Assembly: GCF_004564235.1 (NCBI RefSeq)
Contig: NZ_SOMN01000045.1
Coordinates: 1-38,185, forward strand
Source of the DNA: Cohnella luojiensis
Lineage (GTDB): Bacteria > Bacillota > Bacilli > Paenibacillales > Paenibacillaceae
Length of the DNA stretch: 38,185 bases
Reading direction: 5' to 3'
Part shown: positions 25,846 through 34,162 of the stretch, in pieces
Layout: each line of letters begins with the position of its first letter
Numbering within the stretch: position 1 is the first letter of the stretch
Program-made: the position numbers and the translations under genes
The notes under the pieces: generated by a model
Told to the model about the DNA's origin: nothing
Databases searched by the model: none
What the model saw: only the letters and a program-made list of their open reading frames with translations

Positions 25846-27402
25846 ATGAGTATTCTAACGGTTAAAAATTTAACTCACGGGTTTGGCGACCGTGCCATAT
25901 TCAATGACGTTTCCTTCCGTTTGCTGAAAGGCGAACATGTCGGATTAATCGGCGCCAACGGCGAAGGAAAGTCCACGTTCATGAACATCATTACGGGAAG
26001 CTTGGAGCCGGATGCGGGTAAAGTTGAATGGTCCAAGAAAGTGCGTGTCGGCTACCTCGACCAGCACTCCGTCTTGCATAAAGGAATGACGATTCGCGAC
26101 GTGCTTCGCGGCGCCTTCCAGTATCTCATGGATCTCGAAGCCGAGATGAACGAAATGTACGACAAGATGGGCACGGCTACTCCGGAGGAACTGGAGCAGT
26201 TACTGGAGGAAGTCGGCACTATTCAGGACACGTTAACGACGAATGACTTCTACCTGATCGATGCCAAGGTAGAGGAAATCGCCCGCGGGCTCGGACTGGG
26301 AGACATCGGTCTAGACCGGGACGTGCATGACCTGAGCGGAGGACAACGCACGAAGGTGCTGTTGGCCAAGCTGTTGCTCGAGAAACCTGACATTCTACTT
26401 CTCGATGAGCCGACGAACTACTTGGATGAGCAACATATCGAATGGTTGAAGCGTTACCTGCAGGAGTACGAGAATGCGTTCATCCTCGTCTCTCATGATA
26501 TTCCGTTCTTGAACAGCGTCATTAACCTCATTTATCATATGGGCAACCAGGAACTGAACCGTTATGTTGGCGATTACGACAATTTCTTGCATCTGCACGA
26601 GGCTAAGAAGCAGCAGCTGGAATCCGCGTTCAAGCGCCAGCAGCAAGAGATCGAAGATCTTAAAGATTTCGTAGCCCGCAACAAGGCTCGCGTCTCCACC
26701 CGCAATATGGCGATGTCCCGCCAGAAAAAATTGGACAACATGGATGTCATCGAGTTGGCGAGAGAGAAGCCGAAGCCGGAATTCCGTTTCAAGGAAGCCC
26801 GTACATCGGGCCGACTGATCTTCGAAGCCAAAAACTTAGTCATCGGTTATGAAGAACCCTTATGCCGAGACATCGATCTTCTTATGGAACGCGGACAGAA
26901 GATCGCGATCGTCGGCGCGAACGGGATCGGGAAAACAACGCTGCTGCGCAGCTTGCTAGGCGAAATCCCTCCCCTCTCCGGTACGGTTAAACAGGGCGAT
27001 AATATGTACGTCGGATACTTCGAACAGGAGATCAAAGGCGGAACCGATGAGACGTGCATCGAAGCCGTGTGGAAGAACTTCCCTTCCATGACCCAATTCG
27101 AAGTGCGAGCGGCTCTTGCGAAGTGCGGTCTTACGACCAAACATATCGAGAGCAAGATATCCGTCCTGAGCGGTGGCGAGAAAGCCAAGGTTCGCTTGTG
27201 TAACTTAATCAACAAGGAAACGAACCTGCTCGTGCTCGATGAACCGACCAACCATCTGGACGTGGATGCGAAGGATGAATTGAAACGCGCTCTTCAAGCT
27301 TACAAAGGTAGCATATTGCTTATAAGCCATGAGCCGGAATTTTACCGTGAAGTGGCGACCGAGGTTTGGAACTGCGAAGCTTGGACGACTAAAGTGTTCT
27401 AG
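25846..27402 (+). CDS. yfmM: ABC-F family ATPase (YfmM-like)
   Basis: A 518-residue soluble protein with two ABC ATPase domains and no membrane segment. Walker A motifs are GANGEGKST (about residue 36) and GANGIGKTT. Signatures are LSGGQRTK and LSGGEKAK, and Walker B motifs are ILLLDEPTNYLDE and LLVLDEPTNHLD. Between the domains is a charged linker (about 255-320, VARNKARVSTRNMAMSRQKK) that in ABC-F proteins reaches into the ribosome. Length and sequence character match B. subtilis YfmM. ABC-F proteins act on ribosomes in translation control or antibiotic protection; the exact role is unknown. AAAGGTG lies 8 bases before the ATG. Confidence 0.95.
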   Translation: MSILTVKNLTHGFGDRAIFNDVSFRLLKGEHVGLIGANGEGKSTFMNIITGSLEPDAGKVEWSKKVRVGYLDQHSVLHKGMTIRDVLRGAFQYLMDLEAEMNEMYDKMGTATPEELEQLLEEVGTIQDTLTTNDFYLIDAKVEEIARGLGLGDIGLDRDVHDLSGGQRTKVLLAKLLLEKPDILLLDEPTNYLDEQHIEWLKRYLQEYENAFILVSHDIPFLNSVINLIYHMGNQELNRYVGDYDNFLHLHEAKKQQLESAFKRQQQEIEDLKDFVARNKARVSTRNMAMSRQKKLDNMDVIELAREKPKPEFRFKEARTSGRLIFEAKNLVIGYEEPLCRDIDLLMERGQKIAIVGANGIGKTTLLRSLLGEIPPLSGTVKQGDNMYVGYFEQEIKGGTDETCIEAVWKNFPSMTQFEVRAALAKCGLTTKHIESKISVLSGGEKAKVRLCNLINKETNLLVLDEPTNHLDVDAKDELKRALQAYKGSILLISHEPEFYREVATEVWNCEAWTTKVF

Positions 27403-27411
27403 AAATTGCAT

Positions 27412-27457
27412 AAGGGACGGCCCTTCAAGTCATCGACTTGCGGAGCGGTCCCTTTTT
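27412..27457. terminator. Bidirectional terminator after yfmM
   Basis: The outer stem AAGGGAC/GTCCCTT encloses an inner stem CAAGTC-ATC-GACTTG, followed by TTTTT on the plus strand. It also lies just downstream of the minus-strand small gene ending at 27459. Confidence 0.85.
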
Positions 27458-27458
27458 A

Positions 27459-27599
27459 CTATTGTCCCTTTTCTTGCAAAGAAGCTTTGATTTCATCTAA
27501 AGTCTTCTGCATTTGGTTCATTCTCTGCAATCCGGAATATTGATTGCCGATGATCCCTGCCAATCCGACAACAATAATAATAACGATTAGTAAGATCAT
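27459..27599 (-). CDS. 46-residue small membrane protein
   Basis: A short gene with one N-terminal membrane helix (MILLIVIIIVVGLAGIIG) and an amphipathic coiled-coil-like tail (LQRMNQMQKTLDEIKASL). Its ATG overlaps the TGA of the TIMP-like gene as ATGA, and GAGGGG lies 9 bases upstream inside that gene. The operon position and overlap strongly suggest it is translated. The family is not recognised. It may associate with the membrane-anchored product of the gene before it. Confidence 0.75.
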   Translation of the reverse strand: MILLIVIIIVVGLAGIIGNQYSGLQRMNQMQKTLDEIKASLQEKGQ

Positions 27600-28093
27600 T
27601 TGTTCTGTCCCCTCTTCTTGCTGATGACCATGATTATTCCAAGAAATACGATGATAATAGCTCCTAATCCGATATAGGAAGATACCGGGTCGGCAGCTGA
27701 TGTTTTGGCGAGTCTATTGAGGATCTTGATGTCTGCGTCAACATCCGATGCAATATGATTGCCGCTACAGAGTCCAGTGTTTTCTACGCCCTTAACCGGA
27801 TAGGTGAAAACAAGGTACTTGACGCCTTTCTTAAAGCTCATACCGCACATGCCATCCGAGCCGCCGTATACGTACGAGTCCTTAAGCTTGCCTTTCCATG
27901 TTCGTTCCACCTCGAAAAGGTTGCCGCCTTCCCTATCGGTTTCCTTTACCGTCCCCATAAAAACTACGCTTGCTTCCTCATACCTTTGCTCAACGCCTTG
28001 TTCTTCACAGCTACAAGCATATGCGCGCTCCGGCGATGACAACAATGAAATCATGAAACACCCAAGCAATAGCAAAGGCAATTTCGCTTTCAT
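27596..28093 (-). CDS. Secreted TIMP/netrin-like domain protein with C-terminal membrane anchor
   Basis: A 165-residue exported protein. The signal peptide ends at AYA and the mature protein would begin with CSC, the start expected of the TIMP/NTR OB-fold (CSCEEQ, VVFMGTVKE, FEVERTWKG, GMCGMSFKKG, YLVF, GLCSGN). Five or more Cys suggest disulfides. A C-terminal helix (IGLGAIIIVFLGIIMVI) followed by SKKRG anchors it in the membrane. The ATG at 28093 is chosen for GAGGGG 8 bases upstream and a clean signal peptide. In animals the fold inhibits metalloproteases; in bacteria its role is mostly unknown. It lies in one run with the VOC gene (14-base gap) and the 46-residue membrane peptide. Confidence 0.82.
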   Translation of the reverse strand: MKAKLPLLLLGCFMISLLSSPERAYACSCEEQGVEQRYEEASVVFMGTVKETDREGGNLFEVERTWKGKLKDSYVYGGSDGMCGMSFKKGVKYLVFTYPVKGVENTGLCSGNHIASDVDADIKILNRLAKTSAADPVSSYIGLGAIIIVFLGIIMVISKKRGQNK

Positions 28094-28107
28094 AGAGCAT
28101 CCCCTCT

Positions 28108-28539
28108 TCAGAAAGTAATCATTGCTCCACGCTCGTCGAATATCGCCGTCGGATTCCAAGCGATCTCCCACAGATTGTTCTCCGGATCCAGAAAATAAGC
28201 GATTCTCCCGCCCCAGCTCGCATTGCTTGGCTCACGGACTATTCTGCCGCCAGCCGTCCGAACTTCCGTTGCCGTTAGATCCACTTGTTCGGGGTTATCT
28301 ACATTAATGGCTAACGTAATCCTGCTAACTACATCTTTACTCGCCGTAAAATCAATTCCCGAGTCATTAGCCAACTCCTGCAAGGGATAGAGCGACAATA
28401 GCACTCCCGCCGTCTCGAACACGCAATAAGAGTCAGAACTTATGGCTGTTTCGCTCCAGCCTAATTTCTGATAAAACTTGCGCAGCTCAGGCAAATTTAC
28501 TGCCCCGATGGTGACTAGACTCACGCGATTCGGAACCAT
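28108..28539 (-). CDS. VOC family protein
   Basis: A 143-residue vicinal-oxygen-chelate (glyoxalase-fold) protein: VSLVTIGAVNLPELRKFYQKLGW at the N-terminus, VLLSLYPLQEL, and GRIAYFLDPENNLWEIAWNP at the C-terminus, where the Glu is the usual metal ligand. The substrate is unknown. GGAGGTGA lies close upstream of the ATG. It is one of two VOC genes in the window; the other, at 12.0 kb, is frameshifted. Confidence 0.87.
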   Translation of the reverse strand: MVPNRVSLVTIGAVNLPELRKFYQKLGWSETAISSDSYCVFETAGVLLSLYPLQELANDSGIDFTASKDVVSRITLAINVDNPEQVDLTATEVRTAGGRIVREPSNASWGGRIAYFLDPENNLWEIAWNPTAIFDERGAMITF

Positions 28540-28564
28540 TCACTCACCTCCAAGTGCAAATTCT

Positions 28565-29068
28565 CTATATTTTCATACCCATCATCACGAGATTTCTGTC
28601 GATACCGTCTAGATTAGCCACTCCCGGAAGCAGTCCCCATTGCTCGAAACCGAACTTCCTTAGCAGAGCCAAGCTCGGTTCGTTGTGACCGAACACAAGC
28701 GCTACGATATTGCGGATATGTAGGCGCGGGCATTCTTCAATTGCTTTCTGTAGAAAAATGCTTCCGATACCCCGGGAACGATGAGTAGGCGAAATATAGA
28801 TACTGATCTCGGCAGTCGCATCGTAAGCAGCGCGGCTGTGAAAGGATGAGAAGCTCAACCATGCGATAATCTGACCATCTACCTTCATAACCCACAGCGG
28901 TCTGTGGTGTTCGGAATGCTCTTCGAACCATTTCACTCGGCTCTCGACCGTAACGGGTTCCAAATCCGCAGTGACCATTCGACTATCGATCGTCGTGTTG
29001 TAGATTTCAACGATATCATTTAAATCTTCCTTAGCGGCATGAACGATTTCGTACGATTGCTGTTGCAT
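28565..29068 (-). CDS. GNAT acetyltransferase, phosphinothricin acetyltransferase-like
   Basis: A 167-residue GNAT. The N-terminus ([21 protein letters not shown]) and [15 protein letters not shown] follow the Pat/Bar subgroup, which acetylates phosphinothricin, methionine sulfoximine or sulfone. The acetyl-CoA loop is in [14 protein letters not shown]. Exact substrate unproven. Transcribed with the SDR gene upstream (31-base gap) and the VOC gene downstream. Confidence 0.85.
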   Translation of the reverse strand: MQQQSYEIVHAAKEDLNDIVEIYNTTIDSRMVTADLEPVTVESRVKWFEEHSEHHRPLWVMKVDGQIIAWLSFSSFHSRAAYDATAEISIYISPTHRSRGIGSIFLQKAIEECPRLHIRNIVALVFGHNEPSLALLRKFGFEQWGLLPGVANLDGIDRNLVMMGMKI

Positions 29069-29099
29069 TTACTGTACCTCCGCTTGATACTTATCCTTG

Positions 29100-30089
29100 T
29101 CATTTCCACGCCTTAAGAAGTTGTTCTTCTTTCACGGCATCCATGCCCGCCCTACGATCGATATTTCCCCTTGAGGAATCCCATTCTAATGTATTAAGAA
29201 TCGTATCTCTCAAGGGCCGAAAGGTCAGCCCGCTAGCGATCGCTTTATCGATATTAACGGATAACATATGTCGTGCTTGCTCCGTATCGCCCACTCCCGG
29301 AATCCACAAGGGCAATTCTATCCACGGACCGGCACCTTGTTGAAGCAAGAACTCATTGCTGACCCATTTGAGGTCCGCATCGCTGCCCACGGCATTAATA
29401 CAATGTTCCAGGAAAGATTGCATCGACAGAGGTTCGGCTGGTCCGGTAGCGTTAAAGACGCCGGTATGCCGTTCTTCGACCATTCTAATCGTCCAATCCG
29501 CCAAGTCTCGCGCATCGATAAACTGGACGGAAGCATCCTGGTTGCCTGGAGCAAGTACAGGTCCTCCTCTGCTAATCCGCGACGGCCAATAAGTGAACCG
29601 ATCGGTTGGATCCCTCGGTCCTACGATTAAGCCCGGTCGAATAATAAGAGCTCGTCCTGGCATCCCTTCTTCCACCACTTGTTCGCATAATGCTTTTAAC
29701 TGACCGTAAGCGGCTTTTACGTCCTCGGTCGAAGGATCCTCCAATTGACCGACGGGAGTATTCTCATCTGCCGCAGGTACCAGGAAATCCCGATAGACGG
29801 ATATGCTGGAGATAAAAGTATAATGTTCAGTCGAATCCGCCAACAGGTTAACGGAATCGCGAACGATTCTGGGCACGTAACCCGAAGTATCGATGACGGC
29901 ATCCCAACGCCTGCCTGCTAAGGAATCCAAATTTCCATCCCTATCACCAACTAACTTTTTTACCTCAGGAATCAAATCCGAATTCGTTTTCCCTCTGGAG
30001 AATATCGTTACGTCGTGTCCTGCTTTCGTTGCGCTCTCTACGAGATGATACCCAAGAAATACGGTTCCGCCGAGAATCAAGATTTTCAT
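29100..30089 (-). CDS. NAD-dependent epimerase/dehydratase (extended SDR)
   Basis: A 329-residue Rossmann-fold oxidoreductase. The nucleotide-binding motif is GGTVFLGYH (GxxGxxG) at residue 8, TSGYVP and FISSISVY follow, and the catalytic pair is YGQLK (YxxxK). IIRPGLIVGPRDPTDRF is typical of the reductase branch acting on nucleotide sugars or isoflavone-like substrates. The substrate is unknown. The start ATG shares its A with the stop of the LysE gene (TAATG), with GGAGGTAAATA upstream, so the two are coupled. Confidence 0.87.
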   Translation of the reverse strand: MKILILGGTVFLGYHLVESATKAGHDVTIFSRGKTNSDLIPEVKKLVGDRDGNLDSLAGRRWDAVIDTSGYVPRIVRDSVNLLADSTEHYTFISSISVYRDFLVPAADENTPVGQLEDPSTEDVKAAYGQLKALCEQVVEEGMPGRALIIRPGLIVGPRDPTDRFTYWPSRISRGGPVLAPGNQDASVQFIDARDLADWTIRMVEERHTGVFNATGPAEPLSMQSFLEHCINAVGSDADLKWVSNEFLLQQGAGPWIELPLWIPGVGDTEQARHMLSVNIDKAIASGLTFRPLRDTILNTLEWDSSRGNIDRRAGMDAVKEEQLLKAWK

Positions 30090-30709
30090 TATTTACCTCC
30101 TATACCGATACCGAATTGATAAAGGCTGTATAACCCGAATCCCAACAATTCGAGTGCAGAAACGTAATTAATCCATTTTAATGCCGTCAGGTTGATCATT
30201 CGTTTCAATAATCCCACAATTACACTTAAAAGTACCCACCATAACGCGGAACCCATGAACACTCCAAGAACTAACCATAGAGACGCATCCGTGCCTTTGC
30301 TGATGTTCATTCCGGCGAAAATGCCTGCGAAAGAAATAATCGTCAGCGGATTAGTCAACGTCAAGAACAACGTTGTTCCGTAGGTACTCCAATAACCTTT
30401 GCTAGACTGATTTAGTCGATCTTGATCGGATACGGGAGCACTTGCTGTTGTATAGGCCAAATAGAACAGGAATGCGGATCCAATAATATTGAGCCATATC
30501 GCTTGATCCGTTAGAAATTGGGCGATGACCGTAAGTCCCAATGCTGCCACTAACCCGTAACAAGCATCTGCCGTAGCTGCTCCCATTCCCGAAACGAAGC
30601 CGAATCTTCTTCCTTGATTCAGTGTTTTGCGAATGCATAGAAGACCAATCGGTCCCACCGGAGCTGCAATCGATACTCCAATGATCAATCCTTTAATCCA
30701 TGCTGACAT
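30089..30709 (-). CDS. LysE/RhtB-family amino-acid exporter
   Basis: A 206-residue protein with six predicted membrane segments. The family's N-terminal signature is intact (IGVSIAAPVGPIGLLCIRKTL), as is the second half motif TNPLTIISFAGIFAG. Exports amino acids or derivatives; substrate unknown. GGAGG is 12 bases before the ATG, slightly far. Its stop overlaps the SDR start. Compare with the N-terminally truncated relative at 83-634. Confidence 0.9.
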   Translation of the reverse strand: MSAWIKGLIIGVSIAAPVGPIGLLCIRKTLNQGRRFGFVSGMGAATADACYGLVAALGLTVIAQFLTDQAIWLNIIGSAFLFYLAYTTASAPVSDQDRLNQSSKGYWSTYGTTLFLTLTNPLTIISFAGIFAGMNISKGTDASLWLVLGVFMGSALWWVLLSVIVGLLKRMINLTALKWINYVSALELLGFGLYSLYQFGIGIGGK

Positions 30710-30790
30710 GACGGATAGTAACCTCCAAATAAATCCCTTAGGTCTCGCAATGACCGATAATTTGGCTGAACTTCTTGAATGTGGCTGCTT

Positions 30791-31110
30791 TTAGTTCACC
30801 CAGTGAAGCTTATCGATCGATAATTCTAACGACTCAATAATAACCTGCTCCGCATCGGGAGCGTCTCTATTTTCTCGGTTAATCGCTGTTTGTCTACCAT
30901 TAGTGCAGCTTGCTCCATCATACTATTAGTTACTTCGTCGGACAACCGATTCTCTTTAACCGTAAAGACGCAAGCTATCGCCGCCGCGCCAATATGCGCA
31001 TGCCAAATATCGCCAATCCTGCTTCTGCAGGAGGAGATAATCGATAGCCCGTCGCGTAACATAAGACGATCATCCATCTTGATCCCTCGCTTACATGGAA
31101 GTTGCTGCAT
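30791..31110 (-). pseudogene. Unrecognised about 106-residue protein, frameshifted
   Basis: ATG 31110 follows the UPF0489 stop by 4 bases with GGTGATG upstream. It begins MQQLPCKRGIKM and continues RDGLSIISSCRSRIGDIWHA and AAAIACVFTVKENRLSDEV. The frame then falls apart in the T-run 30870-30873 (A-run on the coding strand, four instead of five). In the next frame coding resumes as DAPDAEQVIIESLELSIDKL to the stop at 30791. With one base restored the protein is a coherent, mostly helical cytoplasmic protein of about 106 residues. I do not recognise the family. Operon partner of the UPF0489 gene. Confidence 0.6.
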
Positions 31111-31114
31111 GACA

Positions 31115-31852
31115 TCACCAAGTCTCGGCTTTGGAAAGCTCAAGTTCAAAACCTTCAAGGAACAGCCGATAAAGTCTCTCGCAGTTGTTTTCTCCCCCGC
31201 AGAAGGCAGGAGATAACGCGACGGTAATCATATCGTAAGGATAAAGGTCTCTCAGAAAAGAAAGCTCATCCCTTATCTGATCATCCGGCTTAAGCTCAAG
31301 ATTCAATGGATCGCTCAAATTCAATTTGAACACATCCAAGTCCAGATCCAGAATGACGGAGTTTGGATAATTTAGCACCTGGTTAATCCTATCTGATGAT
31401 GCGGAAAGATGTTCCCTGAGATGCTGGACGCACTCATATCTAGAGCCTTTGTATTCTCTCTGCTTAAGAATCTCTCTAATCGGCTTTAGCTGCTCTCCTT
31501 CGAGGTTCCAGCCAGTAAGGTCAAAAGGGTCGGATTCATCCACGTGCTTGGGACAGACATATACGATATAGTCGATGGTTTGCGCGGCAAATCCAGCCCA
31601 TATGAAATTATCGATCTCAAGCTTGCCGGCGACATCCAGGTAATCCGAGTTACCCTTCATCCCATGCAAGCCTTCGACGACAACGCCATCCCAAGTATCA
31701 TCCAAATGCGCATCGACGTGCAGCAATGTCGTCTTTTCACCCAGTAGTCCGGTGCTCTTCCCCATCGCCCAAGCCGCGAAAGCCCATTGGTGATTTCTCG
31801 AGATATATATTCTTTCCTTAGGAAAACATACCCGGTAGTCCTGCTCAAACAT
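31115..31852 (-). CDS. UPF0489 family protein
   Basis: A 245-residue protein of the UPF0489 family, which has an arginase/deacetylase-like fold. The metal-ligand-like motif is LLHVDAHLDDTW (residue 43 on), and later acidic motifs are VILDLDLDVF and ALSPAFCGG. Its biochemical role is unknown. AGGAG is 10 bases before the ATG. It is followed by a small unrecognised gene that looks frameshifted. Confidence 0.85.
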   Translation of the reverse strand: MFEQDYRVCFPKERIYISRNHQWAFAAWAMGKSTGLLGEKTTLLHVDAHLDDTWDGVVVEGLHGMKGNSDYLDVAGKLEIDNFIWAGFAAQTIDYIVYVCPKHVDESDPFDLTGWNLEGEQLKPIREILKQREYKGSRYECVQHLREHLSASSDRINQVLNYPNSVILDLDLDVFKLNLSDPLNLELKPDDQIRDELSFLRDLYPYDMITVALSPAFCGGENNCERLYRLFLEGFELELSKAETW

Positions 31853-31865
31853 ACTTTAGCGACTC

Positions 31866-32249
31866 CTACTTTCGTTTTGGTCGAGCTTTGGAAAGATAAG
31901 CATCGCTTATTATACTTTGAATTTCGCCCCAATCCGCTTTACGATCCAATCGCAAACCGATCCACCCTAAGTGAGCGACATAAGGCGGTAAAAAGTAGAT
32001 ATTCGGATTGGATTGAGCGAGCGTAGATTGAATATCCGCCGTAGACGCGCACCAAAGCGCGATCCTTTCATCGCCATGATGGTTGGAGCGGTATTGAACG
32101 AACATCTTCTTGTCTTTGTAGAAAAAGGTCGGAGCTCCATGGCTCACTTGTTCGCTGGTATCCGGGAATGACATTGATAACTCCCTGATTTGCCGGAATA
32201 GCTCCTGATGGAATTGCGAGTCGGCGTCAAGCTTGTCCTCAACATTCAT
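31866..32249 (-). CDS. MmcQ/YjbR family protein
   Basis: A 127-residue protein of the MmcQ/YjbR family, a double-wing DNA-binding-like fold of uncertain role. Visible features are EQVSHGAPTFFYKDKKMFVQ, IALWCAS, YFLPPYVAHLGWIGLRLD and a final helix IQSIISDAYLSKA. The ATG at 32249 has AGAGGAG 10 bases upstream; an in-frame TTG at 32270 overlaps that site and is unlikely. It lies 13 bases before the UPF0489 gene in the same direction. Confidence 0.85.
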   Translation of the reverse strand: MNVEDKLDADSQFHQELFRQIRELSMSFPDTSEQVSHGAPTFFYKDKKMFVQYRSNHHGDERIALWCASTADIQSTLAQSNPNIYFLPPYVAHLGWIGLRLDRKADWGEIQSIISDAYLSKARPKRK

Positions 32250-32277
32250 AATCGCAGAACTCCTCTCCAATTGGCAA

Positions 32278-32763
32278 TTAATCCAGCATGACTTCCCTAT
32301 CGTCGTTTCTGATCATTTCGAACAACCTCTGTATCTGTTTTTCCGTATTCCGTTCGGTGGATAAGGTTGGCAAATGATCCTCAGTGAAAAAACCAACCTC
32401 TGAAGTCTCAAGCCCCGCCCCTTTTACGCCGCCAATAATCTCGCATAGGATAAACACCTTGTAGATATGCCACGACTCCGGTGGATGATCATGAAATTTC
32501 TTGTCAAGTATGCCTAAGAGCCGCACGGGGCGGACATCCAATCCCGACTCTTCCGCCCATCCCCCTGGCAATGACCATGCACCGTCTATACGTTCTCTGA
32601 CTAACAAGATTTTATTGTATTGAAGCTCCTCTTCATTCACTACCCTGTAACTATTCGTGATGCTTCTTATGATGTTGTCTCGCTCACTAGGATCAAGTTT
32701 AAGTTTATCATAATGATTGATGTTTCCATCACTCCAAAGTTGTATGTAATAAAGGCCTTTCAT
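32278..32763 (-). CDS. Nudix-family protein with the catalytic Nudix box deleted
   Basis: A 161-residue protein clearly related to bacterial Nudix hydrolases: NKILLVRERIDGAWSLPGGW before the box, and LDVRPVRLLGILDKKF, FILCEIIGG and ETSEVGFF after it. The Nudix box should run G-x5-E-x7-REUxEExGU. Here PGGWA joins EESGLDV directly, so about 15 residues are missing, including the glycine, the first glutamate and the RE pair. The loss is in frame. The N-terminal 50 residues also differ from the common ADP-ribose pyrophosphatase-like layout. It probably lacks hydrolase activity. Its ATG overlaps the stop of an upstream frameshifted gene (ATGA). Confidence 0.8.
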   Translation of the reverse strand: MKGLYYIQLWSDGNINHYDKLKLDPSERDNIIRSITNSYRVVNEEELQYNKILLVRERIDGAWSLPGGWAEESGLDVRPVRLLGILDKKFHDHPPESWHIYKVFILCEIIGGVKGAGLETSEVGFFTEDHLPTLSTERNTEKQIQRLFEMIRNDDREVMLD

Positions 32764-33031
32764 GTAATACTGGCCTGAACCTTGTTTGCTAAACCCCTTG
32801 TTCTCAAGAACTGTTCAGCTTGTTCGAATGAATCCCCAATCCCGACATCGAATACAGTGTTAGACGGGTCGGCCGTTGTTATCCTTTGACTTTAGGGGAT
32901 TTATCGAGCGTTTCCAAATATCGACCGAATAATTTCAACTTGGGGAATATGAAGTTCATTTCACAGCCAAAGCAACCTACCGTCTTATCGGTGCCAAGTC
33001 CATATAACTTACTAACCTCTTGGCGAGTCAT
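32760..33031 (-). pseudogene. Unrecognised about 90-residue protein, frameshifted
   Basis: ATG 33031 (AGGGG 8 bases upstream) opens MTRQEVSKLYGLGTDKTVGC with a CxxC motif, then FGRYLETLDKSPKVKG and a TAA at 32879. In the next frame coding continues ITTADPSNTVFDVGIGDSFE, EQAEQFLRTRGLANK and stops at 32760, overlapping the Nudix start as ATGA. A single base missing near 32881-32884 (GG for GGG) explains the break. The repaired protein would be about 90 residues. Family not recognised. This fills most of the otherwise empty stretch 32764-33156. Confidence 0.55.
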
Positions 33032-33099
33032 GAAGGGACCCCTAACTTGCTTTAACCTTCCTATTCGTCAATCTGTCCGCAATCCCTTTCTACACCATC

Positions 33100-33135
33100 A
33101 AAAAGAACACCTAACCGGTTGACCGGCTAGGTGTC
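33100..33135 (-). terminator. Rho-independent terminator of the aldo-keto reductase pair
   Basis: On the minus strand ACACCTAGCCGGT pairs with ACCGGTTAGGTGT, followed by TCTTTTT. It lies 22 bases after the reductase stop. Confidence 0.85.
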
Positions 33136-33156
33136 CATGACTCGTATTCTGCATAA

Positions 33157-34128
33157 TTAAGCTCCGTAAAAATTCCGAATCCATCGGTGCGCCTTCAGCT
33201 TCTGAACTTGATCTTGCGGGAGTCCAAGACCATCTCCCACCTTCATGTTCCGCTCAACGTTACGAACCGAACGCATGCCGGGAATGACGGTCGATACCGC
33301 AGGGTGGCTTAACACGTAACGCAGCGCGGTCTCGGCCATTTGCTCGTTAGCGATCCCAAGATCCGACGTAATTCGGTTTACCCTATCGAATACTTCCTGC
33401 TTGCGATCTCCGCGGAAATAACCTTCTCGGAAGTCTCCTTCCGTGAATTTCGTATCCGGAGTAATCGTTCCCGTTAATCCGCCTTCATCCAACGCGACGC
33501 GGACGATGACTCCGACATTGTGCTTCTGACAGGCGGCAAGCAACTCATCCTCGGGGCTTTGCTCGAAGATGTTATAGATGACTTGTACGGTATCGACAAG
33601 TCCGGTTTCGATCAATTTGATCGCATTCGCCGGCTGATAGTCGTTGATCGACACTCCGAAATGACCGATCTTTCCCTGCTCCTTAAGCTTGCGAATTCCT
33701 TCCATCCAATCTCCTTGATCTATCCATTCGTCGGACCACACATGAAATTGCTGAACGTCAATCGAATCTAAGCCAAGATTGGTTAAGCTTTGCTCGGTGC
33801 TCTTAATGACGTGTTCGGCCGGGAATGTTTCTTCGGCGCGTACGCCTGAGCGCGCCGGCCACTGATAGTTCTTCGGAGGAATCTTGGTCGCCACGTAAAT
33901 TTTATCCGAACGCTTCCTATCGACTTGTCCGACCAATCTTTCGCTATGACCATCCCCATAACCTATTGCGGTATCAATGAAGTTAAGGCCTAATTCAATG
34001 GAGCGGTTCAAAGCTTTAATGGATTCCTCGTCCGAAGCGCCGATCCAAGCGGATTTTCCGATTCCCCATGCTCCGTAACCAATTTCGGACACCTTCAGCC
34101 CTGTCTTGCCGAGCGTTCTATAATTCAA
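33157..34128 (-). CDS. Aldo/keto reductase
   Basis: A 323-residue NADPH-dependent TIM-barrel oxidoreductase. The catalytic tetrad is visible: Asp and Tyr in [13 protein letters not shown], Lys in VATKIPP and His in QQFHVW. The C-terminal cofactor motif is [14 protein letters not shown]. The substrate is unknown; such proteins reduce aldehydes and ketones. The TTG at 34128 is chosen for the AGGAGGT 6-7 bases upstream; a TTG seven codons earlier precedes that site. Follows a second aldo/keto reductase by 34 bases. Confidence 0.9.
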   Translation of the reverse strand: MNYRTLGKTGLKVSEIGYGAWGIGKSAWIGASDEESIKALNRSIELGLNFIDTAIGYGDGHSERLVGQVDRKRSDKIYVATKIPPKNYQWPARSGVRAEETFPAEHVIKSTEQSLTNLGLDSIDVQQFHVWSDEWIDQGDWMEGIRKLKEQGKIGHFGVSINDYQPANAIKLIETGLVDTVQVIYNIFEQSPEDELLAACQKHNVGVIVRVALDEGGLTGTITPDTKFTEGDFREGYFRGDRKQEVFDRVNRITSDLGIANEQMAETALRYVLSHPAVSTVIPGMRSVRNVERNMKVGDGLGLPQDQVQKLKAHRWIRNFYGA

Positions 34129-34162
34129 TGGAATACCTCCTGCCTTCAATTAATTAATGATA

